A stretch of 64,000 bases of DNA from Conus ventricosus. Its lineage: Eukaryota; Mollusca; Gastropoda; Neogastropoda; Conidae. The stretch is taken from the NCBI GenBank assembly GCA_018398815.1, contig CM031601.1, positions 22,501,793 to 22,565,792 of the forward strand, read 5' to 3'. Of the stretch, positions 9,759-19,399 are shown in pieces. Position 1 is the first letter of the stretch. Each line of letters opens with the position of its first letter. Position numbers and translations under genes: made by a program. The notes below the pieces were generated by a model. The model saw only the letters and a program-made list of their open reading frames with translations, did not search any database and was not told where the DNA came from.

Positions 9759-11509
9759 AAAAAACCATGAACTGTCAACTTAAGACGTCATTTGTTACTT
9801 CGACCGTCCAACTCATATGCCCATCTGATTGGGTCAGAGGCCTAATTGCTTTTTTTTTTTTTTTTTTACTACAGTATTGATGTTGAAAATTTTAACAAAG
9901 ACTGCCAAATACAAATCAAATGAAGACTTGAAGACTGGTAGAGAAAACAAGCACATGCTGTGTAATGAGAATGTTTCGATACAGATGAATTTTGGACTGG
10001 AGCATGCTGAACATGAACTTACCTGGAAAGGGCACTCTGTGATGCAGTGCTGTTGCCAGTTATCTTGTGATTCATCCACTGTAACTTAATGTTGCATTTT
10101 TTTTTCCTTTAACCAGTTGGTATGTGCTTTGCTGTTTCTTTTCTTTCTTTTTTTTTAAAGATATGTACTTAAAAGTTTTGTGTAGTGGTTGTGTGTGTGT
10201 GTCTGTGTGTGTGTGTTCATGAATACTCTGATGCAGAGTCTGTGTTCAGCTGTATGCATGCAAATATATTTGGACAGACTGATACTCTGTACTGTTGATC
10301 AGTTTAACAGATGCTTTCTCCGCTTGTGTTGCAGTTTTGCACTTATGCCATTGAGCAAGCATAATTTTCGCAGGATTGAACAGCTACTGGGGATCAGTGG
10401 TTCATTGAAAGATCAGCTTTTGACAGTGACAGGACTACCTAAACTCCCAAGATTCTTCTTCCACATTCCTTAGCTTTCTAGAACTTGGAGAGTCACTGTT
10501 GGCAAAATGTTTGCATAATAATATTAATATGTGACCAAGCTTTTTGACTGCGCTACAGGTTTGTTTGTTTGTTGTTGTTGTTGTTTTTTGTTTTTGTTTT
10601 TTGGGGGGGGGGGGGGGGGGAGGGGGATTTGCAAGTGAGTTGGGCTTACAGGTGTTAGAGTATGCTCTATATTCAAGATGACCATTATAGTACTGTAGGC
10701 GAAACTTTTCCTGTAGCTTGCCCCCTAGCTGTGCCACTACGCTTTACCCTGCCGCCTGTTTTCAGTGGTATCCATCCAGTGCTGAAAAACTGCTAGTGCT
10801 ATGTGACGTTGTACCGTTCAACTTTTTTTGCAGCATGTTGTATGTAGGTGACCAGCAAGGCAGCATTCCTGCCTGCCATGCTTTGTAACAATTGGTCATG
10901 GCTGTCTAAGGAAATCGTTTTCCTGTTTTTACTTCCATTAGCTCATGGGTGCAATCAAGTTTCTTCATACTTAGTGTTAGGTGCCAGCACATGGAAAAAT
11001 GTAAAGAATTTGTTTTGTTGTTGTTGTTTTTTATAATACTGATATTTCTTTTGAAAGCAAAGAGCTTAGAATGATGAATGAGGGAGATATCTGTGTGGGG
11101 TTGTCGTGTTAGTTATAAGCTATAGTAGACATGCCAATCCGTTATCAGACTTCAGAGGAATACTTTCCAACAAAAGCTAGGAATATGTGAAAGTAAAGGA
11201 GTGGCATCACCCCCAAATCTAAGAAGCCCCCCCCCCCCGAATTATACCAGAGTGAAGTTCATGTTTCACCTTTTCCATTGGACAGTAAGCTTTTACATTT
11301 GTATTAAGAAGCATAAAACGAACTTAAAAGAAAGGTTCAGATACTTTGTTGCCAAGGGAAAGGATTAATTACAAAAAGAAACCCAACCCAAAAAACCTAA
11401 GACAACTATGTTGCAATGTTCTCCATGAGACTGCATGCCCTAGTTATAATGTCACCACTCGACTCGCACTCATAGATGCACACTTAATGTACACCAACAC
11501 TTCTGGTAG
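9759..11509. other. Intergenic stretch without recognisable gene
   Basis: The stretch holds the second dispersed-repeat fragment (9,876-9,948), a GT tract (10,186-10,216), poly-T and poly-G runs around 10,570-10,620, and otherwise unremarkable sequence. No open frame here resembles a protein family I know. Confidence 0.6.
9876..9948 (+). repeat. Dispersed repeat fragment, copy 2
   Basis: Partner of 2,444-2,513, sharing AAGACTGCCAAATACAAATC and flanking bases. It also follows a poly-T run (9,850-9,867). Confidence 0.75.
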
Positions 11510-12653
11510 TTAAAGGTCTACTTTAGAGTTTTTCGATAATTTGTTAAAAACAGGTCTACATGTCATATAACTACAGTATGGTATTCATTTTTCAAAAAAA
11601 TCTCCGGAAGAATTTAATAGATAAAAAACGACTTTTGCACACCTGTTCAAACCCCGCGCGGTAGACCGAAAACCGTGACGTCATTTGATGGACTGGCCTT
11701 CAGCCGCGACCAACACAACAAGCCAACGCCAAGTGAAATCAACATGAGTTGCGATCCCCCACAGCCTAAAAAGTCACGAGGGGGTGGCAGATATTGTGCT
11801 GTAGGCGTGTGCAGCAGCTCAGCAGGAGACGGATGTTCTTTGCACACATTTCCATCTGATCCAGATACTCGAAAGAAGTGGATTCGGTTCGTGCAACCAT
11901 GCCGGGCAGCTAAAGTTCTATTTACCACGTCAGTTCCAGCTGGACCGCGGAAACGAGCTATTCCGAAAATTGCTGAGCCCGTTCGAGTGGATCAAAAACT
12001 TCGTCTGCATTGTGCGCGTATACTTTGAAGGCGGAGTGGTAAGCTCGTACAGATGAGTACGATAGTCGCACGTTTATTCTGTTCATATCTATGGACAGAT
12101 CACACTTGTTAAATTGAACGAACACGTTAAGGCTTGAGGAAGGAGAATCTCCGCTCGCCGTCCACGCGTGATCGCATCAAGAAGTCAGTCGGTAGCCTCC
12201 CTCGAGACTTCGGTAAAGTCCGTACGCCTTCGGAATGCTGTGTTCGGGCGTCCAGCTGGAACTGAACTGACGTGGTAAAAAGAACTTAGCGTTCAAACTG
12301 ATAAGATACAGGCCTTGCAGAAACTTTCCCAGAGTCACATTGGCTGTCGCAATCATAGTCACTGCTTTTACATGATAAATTAAATACCGAGCGAGATGTG
12401 CAAGAACCATCAGAATCGCTTACTGTCGCCGTCGCTGACCATCATGTGACGTCACATCCAAGAGCAGTTAAGCCATGCCAAGATTTCGTTGATTACCTCC
12501 CGTTTTCTTGATTACAGGTGAAAATGCCCACTTTCGCGGATCGATTTCGTGTGATCGGGAGCGAATCGGATGTTTATTTTAGCAATTTATCAAACATTTC
12601 ATATTTCTGCATAAGCTGACCAATTATCGAAAACCTCTAAAGTAGACCTTTAA
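11510..12653 (+). mobile_element. Kolobok-like DNA transposon remnant (TTAA target site, THAP domain)
   Basis: The ends are inverted: AGGTCTACTTTAGAG at 11,514-11,528 is matched by its reverse complement ending at 12,649, and similarity continues inward for about 30 bases with a few mismatches. Both ends abut TTAA (11,510-11,513 and 12,650-12,653), giving a 1,136-bp element with a TTAA duplication. TTAA targets are used by piggyBac and Kolobok transposons; Kolobok transposases are known to carry a THAP zinc finger, and a THAP-like ORF lies inside. No catalytic transposase core is visible, so the element is a shortened, non-autonomous derivative. Confidence 0.72.
11744..12028 (+). CDS. THAP-type zinc-finger ORF, partial
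   Basis: From the ATG at 11,744 the protein reads MSCDPPQPKKSRGGG, then CAVGVCSSS (the first Cys pair), SLHTFPSDPDTRKKWIRF (the FP and W positions that mark THAP domains), then less recognisable sequence. THAP domains are C2CH zinc-dependent DNA-binding modules of about 80-90 residues, found in transposases and in host genes derived from them. The expected closing Cys-x2-His is not intact: the frame ends LHCARIL-stop, and bases after the stop (FEGG in the next frame) look like its continuation. The open frame also extends upstream to an ATG at 11,675. It lies inside the TTAA-flanked element, so a transposon origin is likely; a captured host exon is the alternative. Confidence 0.6.
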   Translation: MSCDPPQPKKSRGGGRYCAVGVCSSSAGDGCSLHTFPSDPDTRKKWIRFVQPCRAAKVLFTTSVPAGPRKRAIPKIAEPVRVDQKLRLHCARIL

Positions 12654-12840
12654 CATTGATTCTAGCTGTTTTATTGCAACCACAGTGCATCTCTAGACGA
12701 GCGGTTAAAACGTTTTGACTTTTCCCTTCCTCCAAAATTAAGCCGCCAAGTCTGTCACTGACTCGGTCAAATAGTCGAAATTCAGCCAGTGATTGAATCT
12801 TGAATCTGCCAGCTCAATTTCATTCAGTATTAAGTTTATG

Positions 12841-13105
12841 TGTAAGCACTGACAGGACCTTGCATTGGAAAGAACGATTGTAATACTGATTAGGATAGGA
12901 CCTTGCATTGGAAAGAACGATTGTAATACTGATAGGACCTTGCATTGGAAAGAACGATTGTAATACTGACAGGACCTTGCATTGGAAAGAACGATTGTAA
13001 TACTGATAGGACCTTGCATTGGAAAGAACAGTTGTAAGCACTGACAGGACCTTGCATTGGAAAGAACAGTTGTAAGCACTGATAGGACCTTGAATTGAAG
13101 AGAAG
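12841..13105 (+). repeat. 37-bp minisatellite, about 7 copies
   Basis: Units contain GACCTTGCATTGGAAAGAAC and repeat every 37-38 bases, with one 43-base unit near 12,880-12,900. Two variants alternate: units with TGTAATACTGAT and units with TGTAAGCACTGAC. The last unit is diverged. The minus-strand frames through it are repeat artefacts. Confidence 0.95.
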
Positions 13106-13377
13106 AATCTCATCTGAAGAACGGGGTTGGTTCGACTTGAAATCTGTATTTTGTTGACTTAGTGTTGAGAAGATCTCTGTTCAGACCTGTTGGAGGGTTG
13201 AGAAGTCGGGGGTTATGGCAAGCCTCTTCTGCTAAAGGCTACGGCTGAAGTGCAGTCTTGAAACAATTTCCAGATTGTTGTCTGCCCCATGCAGAGCTCA
13301 ACCTTATCATGAAAGTGTTTTTAAAAAGTGTGATTTGTACTGAAAGATTTACTGGTGAGTTGATTTTAACGTGGTGA

Positions 13378-13420
13378 CAGCCTGATGTGGCCCTTTGCGG
13401 TCGGCTGGGCTATAAGCAAC
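13378..13420 (+). repeat. Solo SINE/LINE-type 3' tail, copy 1
   Basis: CTGATGTGGCCCTTTGCGG followed by TCGGCTGGGCTATAAGCAAC and a short TTATC repeat. A near-identical block lies at 28,304-28,343. The conserved module followed by a simple repeat is the shape of a retroposon 3' end; no tRNA-derived head is visible. Confidence 0.65.
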
Positions 13421-13665
13421 ATTATCTTATCTTATCTTGTACTGAAAGAAATCACGCTGCAGGCTCGGTCACAAGGTATGTATTGGACAGGACCAGTGGA
13501 TTCGGGATCATTGATGTTTTTTCCCCTTATGAATTTATTGCAGATAATGCTGCAGTGAGACAGCTATCATCAATGCATCAGACTTTTGTGACGGGATGAA
13601 ACAGCTGCCATCAGTTCGCAATTCCTTTTGTGATGAGACTGGCTCACGTTGAATCTCTCTCTGTA

Positions 13666-13677
13666 TCTCTGCCTCTG

Positions 13678-13713
<36 letters not shown>

Positions 13714-13735
13714 CCTCCCTCCATTCCTATCCATG
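13666..13735. repeat. (CT)n-rich microsatellite
   Basis: CT repeats with TTT and CCC interruptions, merging into a pyrimidine-rich stretch. Confidence 0.9.
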
Positions 13736-13759
13736 CTTCTCCCCTCTCTCTTTTTTCTT

Positions 13760-15186
13760 TCTCTTCCCCCCATCAGCATGCCTTCATGCACACATGTATT
13801 TAAGTACGGGATGATATCACAATACTGTGGGAGTTTGTTGTGACCTTGCATACACGCTCTTGTCACAGAAAAGTAAAGTGCAACAGAACTCTATCATGTA
13901 ACGATTGATACTAAATTACAGTCTTGTGACTTTCAGTTCTGTGGTTTTGCCTGGTATGATTGACTTCATGTCTGCGATTTGAACATTCAGCACGTTAACT
14001 GGATTGTATTTGATTCACAGGTCTGAGCCAGAAATTCCCGATAAGTTTTAGTTGTCTTTAGGGCAAGATAATGAAACTTATTCACCCAAATAACTGCTTG
14101 TCTTCTCCAAGTCTAACCAAAGGCGTACTGTCTTTGGTCTAACCAAAGAGAACTTAATAGAAGTAACGGCCAATGTGGATTTAAATGCACTCGGCATTGG
14201 CAGCTTTTGGCATGCTTAGCACATGTGTGATGGTTATCTTGGAGGAAGAAATAAAGGGAGTAGATCTGTTGTTTCCTCACTGACCAAACACAGAGTGTAC
14301 ATTTTCTTTCTCTTGCATTACCGGCCACGCTGGATCCTGAAGCTGGTTAGTAAGGTGAAGTCGCAGAGACACCACTGGTCCAGAGAGCTTCGCCTGGACC
14401 TCGGCTGGACTGGGGAGTGTGCACGTGATGCCATGGTTACTCATAGAACATGCCATATCTCATCCAGAGAGCACTCTGCTGAAGTTTGGTGTCCGAGAAC
14501 AATAAGAGGAATGAGCTTTTCAGGGGGAGAGGGGGTTTGGTGGGCTGCAGGCGTGGAAGTGGTGAGGAAGGTCATGCGGTACTTCTATACATGGAAGTTG
14601 ACTGGTCAGTCGGCCTTTCACTGACACGATCAAAAACTGGTTGCCCAATGGGCAGGCACGTGGAGATAGCATTTCTACTTGGTCCTCCAGACAGTTTAGT
14701 TGGTGTGTACAGTCTGACAGGTGGGTGGTTCGAGGCCAGTTGGTGCAATGATAAGAACAGATCCGTACAATGCTTTTTCTCTGCTGTTTGTGTCATCATC
14801 ATACAATAAGACTGCCTTACAAGTGTCGAGCTTTTTGTTTGTCTTTTAGGGTTAGTGGAAGGGGCTACTTGAAAGTTTTTTGCTGACACCGAGTGTCTTT
14901 TTATTTTTAGCATTCACTAGTGCTTGTGGGCTGGACCAGCTGGAAAAGTCTGCGGCAGGATCACTGTTTGATCAGTTAAAAAGTAAAGTAGGTGACATTG
15001 AGAATGACTAACGGATCAAAATTTTATGATAATAAAAGACAGAACACAGATTGGGCCGTAAACAGTGGCAAACTTTGTCGGCCTATGAAAGGAATGCAGT
15101 GTCATGATTTAAAAAGAAAAAGTTGATGATTGCTTTTCTAGTTTATTTTTTCATGCAGCTGTTCATCAGAGTTTTATGTGTGTCTC
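13760..15186. other. Non-coding stretch upstream of the Sprouty gene
   Basis: I see no exon I can support. A possible acceptor site (pyrimidine-poor but ending in TGTCTCAG) ends at 15,188, and an alternative (TTTTTTCATGCAG) at 15,159. Either would fit a 5' non-coding exon joined to the Sprouty coding exon. Confidence 0.45.
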
Positions 15187-15222
15187 AGGTTAACAGCATG
15201 AGTCCCAACGGCTAGAGGGGGT

Positions 15223-16143
15223 ATGCCCCTCACGACCTGGGAGACCACGCAACAGCCAATGAGAACGTCCTCCTTCCGAACTCTGCCCCTGCCGGATGCA
15301 GCCCCATCGCAGCAAGGAATCGTCAGCCTGGGGCAGGTGAGGTGCGGGCCTCGCGCTCTCAATGAGTACGTTGACAGCCTGCGGCCCCAGCCCGTCGCCC
15401 CCCTGAAGCCCAACCACCTGGGCTTCGGCTCCCCCCTGCCCTCCGCCCCCCACCCCCGTTCTCCCTGGACATGGCCACTCGGTCAGCCTGCCCTGCCGGA
15501 CCAACCAGCACCAGCTCAGCACCACGGGTGGGGGTGTAGGGGGAGGAGGAGAAGGAGAAGGCCATGCGACCAGTGCCGGGGTGGGCAGTGGACTGGGCGT
15601 GGTGGTCTCCACGCAGCCGTCCAAGTCGCTCCCGCTCAAGGAGGAGGCGGGGGAGAGCAAGGGTGGAGGGGGGAAGGAGGAGCGGCACTCCTCCATCATC
15701 TGTGCCCAATGCGGGAAATGTCGCTGCACGGCCTGCTCCGAGTCGCGCGAGCTGCCCGTGCGGTGGTGCTGCGGGGACCGCTACGAGCTGAGCGCTCGCA
15801 AGGCTGTGGACGTGTGCACCTGCTTCTGCTGTGTTCAGACAGTGTTCTACCACTGTGGGCCGGAGGAGGACAACGCATGCTACGACGACCCGTGTGCGTG
15901 TGTGGCGGGAGCCGGTGCTGTGCACGATGGGCGTGTCTGGCCAGCTCAGCACTGCTCCTGCCCTGTCTGCTGTGTTACTGCCCCATGCAGGGGTGCGTGG
16001 ACGCCTCCCAAGCCTGCTACAACTGTTGCCGCAAGAAGGGCTGCCAGTGCTCACGGCAGCCCCCTGTGGACAAGACCCCATCCAACTTTTCCCAGACAAG
16101 ACGTTTGCTGGTGGAGTCGGAGAGTTCCTCGTCTAGCACCTGA
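15223..16143 (+). CDS. spry: Sprouty-family inhibitor of receptor tyrosine kinase signalling
   Basis: Sprouty proteins are membrane-associated feedback inhibitors of FGF/EGF-Ras-MAPK signalling. The N-terminal part (from ATG 15,223) contains LNEYVDSLRPQ at about 15,359-15,391, the conserved tyrosine motif that when phosphorylated binds Cbl. The C-terminal Cys-rich domain runs from CAQCGKCRCTAC (about 15,703) through VQTVFYHC and DDPCAC to LLLPCLLCYCPMQGC and CRKKGCQC, ending at TGA 16,143. This is the full order of the Sprouty/Spred domain and there is no EVH1 domain, so Sprouty rather than Spred. Two frame changes interrupt it: one in the C-rich run about 15,427-15,460 and one near 15,895-15,910. 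They cancel, and the domain text is conserved on both sides, so consensus error is as likely as real damage. The coding part is a single exon, as is usual in this family. Confidence 0.88.
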   Translation: MPLTTWETTQQPMRTSSFRTLPLPDAAPSQQGIVSLGQVRCGPRALNEYVDSLRPQPVAPLKPNHLGFGSPLPSAPHPRSPWTWPLGQPALPDQPAPAQHHGWGCRGRRRRRRPCDQCRGGQWTGRGGLHAAVQVAPAQGGGGGEQGWRGEGGAALLHHLCPMREMSLHGLLRVARAARAVVLRGPLRAERSQGCGRVHLLLLCSDSVLPLWAGGGQRMLRRPVCVCGGSRCCARWACLASSALLLPCLLCYCPMQGCVDASQACYNCCRKKGCQCSRQPPVDKTPSNFSQTRRLLVESESSSSST

Positions 16144-16547
16144 GAACGAGAGTGTGTTGGTCGGTGAGGGCGCTCCCCCCCCCCCCCCCTGCCAGCGGAC
16201 AGACTGTCTTGTAATTGTACAGTGAATGGGTGAAGAATCTCTTATTCATCTTCTATTGTGATGATAATGCGGGTCCTTTTGTGTTGGAATTGGTGTTGGT
16301 TGTCAGGAGGACAAAGAAGCACTGTTGTGTGTGTGGAAAGGAGAATGACAAGGGGGGCAAAAAAAGGGGGGTGGGTGGGGGGGGGGCAGAAATTATTCAG
16401 AATTTTATCAAATACGCAAGACTACTGTTTGTGTAGCTGAATTTGAATATGTGCGTGTGTGTGTCTGTGATTGATTCGGTGTCGGTATGTGCCTGTTTGA
16501 CAGCTACCGCAAAAGTAAAATGAATGATACTGATAGGAGTGTAACAA

Positions 16548-16563
16548 TTATTTATATTTATTG
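16548..16563 (+). promoter_or_regulatory. AU-rich element (TTATTTATA nonamer)
   Basis: TTATTTATATTTATTG contains the UUAUUUA(U/A)(U/A) nonamer typical of unstable mRNAs, about 400 bases after the Sprouty stop codon. Sprouty mRNAs are induced transiently, so an instability element is plausible; function is inferred. Confidence 0.5.
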
Positions 16564-18279
16564 AAAAATTACTTGTTTTTTTCTTCTATGTCAATTGTTA
16601 CAAGTTTTAAACTTTTGGTGTGCTGTCTGGTGATAATCTGATAACATGCATGCAGAAGGAAGGTGTTACCATAAATGAGTTCTTTTCCAAATAGTGGTTA
16701 AATGGTTTTCCCAGTTCCTCACCGTTGAGTGATCAGAGATTTTCCTCTTGTAAACGCACAGATGCTTTTTAAAAACCGTCTTTTTCAGAGAGAAATCGGT
16801 TAGAATTGGGCTTCGTTTGAAGAGTTAAAAGGAAAGATGGAACTGTTACTAGTAGCAGACAGCACCAATTATAATTCTTTTTCTTTCCCATGCATCAGCA
16901 AATGGTAACGTGACATTAAGAAGAAGCAGAACGGATCATGTTTTGATTAAGTTATTGTACAGTCTTGGTCAATGGATGTCATGTGAGGGAGGGCGGGGGA
17001 GGAGAGGGGAGGGAAATAAGTGTAATCCGTCGTCTGCAAGTGTGCCGGTCTCTGGATGCTGCAAGCGCTCAGAAAGGTGGTGGACATCTGGTTGTTGACC
17101 ATGCGACGGAGTGATATCCCCCTCTTGGTTCCCCGCCCCGCCATTATTTTGTGTACAGTGAGCAGGGGGGAGGGGTTGTTTGAGCGTAATGCTACTGTGT
17201 GCTTTCAAGAGTTGTCACATGGGTTGAGGCTCAGGGTTGATGTGATGATGACTGCGGACTGGTGCCCTCGTTTCGAGGTCCCCCCCCCCCCCCCACGGTG
17301 CATTTGTCCCTCAAAGAGTTTTTTTTTGTGTGTCAACATTTGTACAAAGGCCAAGAGTTGCATTTCACTTCTCAGATGAACGTTTGCTGGATAAATGGCA
17401 AAGAGTTGGTTTACAGAAGAAAAAAAAAATCAACCCACAAATCAATTGATTATATTTAAACAAAGAAAAGGGGGATGGGAGGGGGGGGGGATGTTGTGTT
17501 GTTTAATGTATCTGTGTAGTTTGGCATTCTCTCTGGTCATTGCTGTCCAGTTCATCACGATTCATGATTGTTGTCATAAACTTATAATTTATTTTCTTGA
17601 TGCTGTGAACTTGTGAGAGCTGCATTTAATTGGATGTGAATCAAGACTGTCTACAAACAAGTGAAATAGTAATCAATAATGCGCCAGTCTGATCTTTCAG
17701 CAACAAGTCATTTCTTTTTCTTTTCGAACTATTTGGAGCTATCCCATCAAAAAGATCTGGATTTTTTTTCCTTGTGTAATTACTTCTCCCCCAGCCCCAC
17801 CCCTATCATTTTCACTTCCCCATACTTTGTGAAATATTCAGGGAAATGACTGTGACATGTATTGGTCATTTGGGGTGTCATCTTTTTGATGTAATTTGTC
17901 CAAAGGACGCAGACAGTCATTTGGGGTTTTATCTCGGTTTAGTGTTTGATGCGATTTGTCCAAAGGAGGCAGATAGTTTAATTTTCATGTACAAGTTCAT
18001 TGGATAAGACTTTGTTTAGTTCTTTTTAAGTCAAATGACCAGCCAAAGTCACTTTGCAAAGATGTGCGTGACCTTGGAAGTTTTAGGGTGGTTTTTTGGT
18101 TTTTTGGGGGGGGGGGGGGGGGGGGGTTCGCTGCTTATGACAGAACTGTGTTGACTTCATTTTGGGTGTTTTTGTTGCTGTTGTCTGGCTAAAGCTCAGG
18201 TTTCGTTCAGCTGAAGTAATGCGTGCTGAAGACTTGCCTCCGCTGAGACGTGTGTGGCAAGTTTATAGTCGGTAATGAT

Positions 18280-18312
18280 AATAAAAGTACCTGTGTTTTT
18301 AATGGTAATAAA
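18280..18312 (+). terminator. Twin poly(A) signals in a short tandem duplication
   Basis: AATAAA occurs at 18,280-18,285 and 18,307-18,312, each followed by (A)GTACCTGTGTTTT. A block of about 27 bases has duplicated, carrying the signal with it. This is a candidate 3' end for the plus-strand Sprouty transcript. Confidence 0.45.
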
Positions 18313-18579
18313 GTACCTGTGTTTTGAATGTCAAACCATCTCTTGACTGTTTCTCTCCAGGTGTGAGTCATTGCAGGTGGGCTGATCCATGCCGCGCATT
18401 GGAGTGGCCATGCCATCACATGCATAGAGGTGAAAATCACATGAACTATGAAGAAAACTTTGTCGTTTGGGATTGAGGGAGGATTGAGGTGACAGGGATG
18501 AAAGTTCTTCCGTTTTAAACGGAATTCCGTCACAGCAAAAAACAAACAAAAAAAAACCTTATTGCAAGTGTTGACATAC

Positions 18580-18647
18580 CGAATCCGTTCCCGATCCAAC
18601 ATTTTTTTACCGCCAAAACTGAAACTTCCGTTTCCAATGTCCGCCAT
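18580..18647 (-). CDS. Probable first coding exon of an unidentified minus-strand gene
   Basis: On the minus strand the ATG at 18,647 sits in CAAGATGGCGGAC, with A at -3 and G at +4 (strong Kozak context). The frame reads MADIGNGSFSFGGKKMLD, then meets the donor site GTATGT (plus-strand 18,574-18,579) after 68 coding bases. I do not recognise the protein. The frame stays open beyond the donor to 18,207, but that part is rich in low-information residues and looks intronic. The nearest plus-strand start is 97 bases away, which would make a compact bidirectional promoter. Confidence 0.4.
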
Positions 18648-18652
18648 CTTGA
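18639..18652 (-). promoter_or_regulatory. YY1-type element overlapping the minus-strand start codon
   Basis: CAAGATGGCGGAC on the minus strand matches the YY1 consensus AAnATGGCGG. In animal promoters this element commonly lies just downstream of the transcription start and can supply the start codon itself. Confidence 0.5.
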
Positions 18653-18744
18653 ATCAATGTTTCTGTGCTTCGCCTTCAATGGAAAAGAACTTGACTACAG
18701 TGTATGTGCGGTTTCAGTGTTTGTGAGTGGTTAGGAAAGTCAAA

Positions 18745-19361
18745 ATGAAGTTCCTTACAGATGATACCGAAGCTCGCAGTATTGACAAAGATATAAAAAA
18801 CAAATAGCGAAGTGAATGGTTGCAAGAAGAAGACAGTTGTAAAACGAAAGTTCAGTCTCTGGCTCAAGAAAATCGACGAGGCCGGTGTGGCATGGTGTAA
18901 CTTGTGTTCAAAGCGGTTGGTGTACAAGTCAAACGGAAAAAAATTGTTTTTGGCCCATGCCAGTGATCCTCAGCATTTTCAAAGACTTGATGCACAGGCC
19001 CACACAACAACACTTCCAACAGCCAAACCAGTTATCGCATGTCTCCCGAAGACGGACCGTATCACTGACCTCAAAATACGCACGTGCGCATTTCTAGCAG
19101 AGCATTGCCTTCCGTTTTCTTTGGCACCAGCACTCATTGAGTTTTGTAAAACTCTAGCAGAAGATCCCAAAGTGCTAGACTCTTTGTCCCTGTCAAGAAC
19201 GGCAACAGCGTACACACTTACCCATGGAGTGGCCAGGGGTTTCAGGAAAGAGCTTCTGGAATCACTGAAAAAGACATTCTTCACTTTAACCTTGATGAGG
19301 CCACCAACAACGCGAATGCGAAAGTTGTGAATGTTCTTGTTCGCTTCTTTGATGCTGGTTA
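18745..19361 (+). pseudogene. hAT/BED-like transposase-derived fragment
   Basis: An ATG at 18,745 opens a frame (MKFLTDDTEARSIDKD) that stops at 18,806; a one-base slip in the A-run near 18,795-18,800 would carry it into the main frame, which has no ATG of its own. The main frame holds WLKKIDEAGVAWCNLCSKRL and a downstream His (LAHASDPQH), a BED/zf-like Cys-Cys...His pattern, followed by a helical region (DLKIRTCAFLAEHCLPFSL). This resembles N-terminal parts of hAT-related proteins in invertebrates. After LKK (about 19,270) the text continues in another frame (NLDEATNNANAKVVNV) to a stop near 19,361. The catalytic and dimerisation parts are absent, and no terminal inverted repeats were found. 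It is either a broken transposon or a domesticated gene seen in part. Confidence 0.55.
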
Positions 19362-19399
19362 ATGTCCTGGTGCTAAGGAGAGAAAAAGATGGACTCAAT

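Larger units (their letters stand above)
16144..18320 (+). other. Probable long 3' untranslated region of the Sprouty gene
   Basis: There are no supported ORFs. The stretch is AT-rich with G runs (16,378-16,387, 18,103-18,126) and C runs, and a direct repeat, TTTGTCCAAAGGA, occurs near 17,896 and 17,956. It holds an AU-rich element and ends near two AATAAA signals. That the transcript reaches this far is inferred. Confidence 0.4.

Noticed and set aside
11647..11928. Minus-strand frame opposite the THAP ORF
   Set aside because: It is the shadow of the plus-strand frame, whose Cys, FP and W positions fit a THAP domain.
15190..16099. Long minus-strand frames opposite Sprouty
   Set aside because: They arise from the GC-rich coding sequence on the other strand; the Cys-rich domain on the plus strand is decisive.
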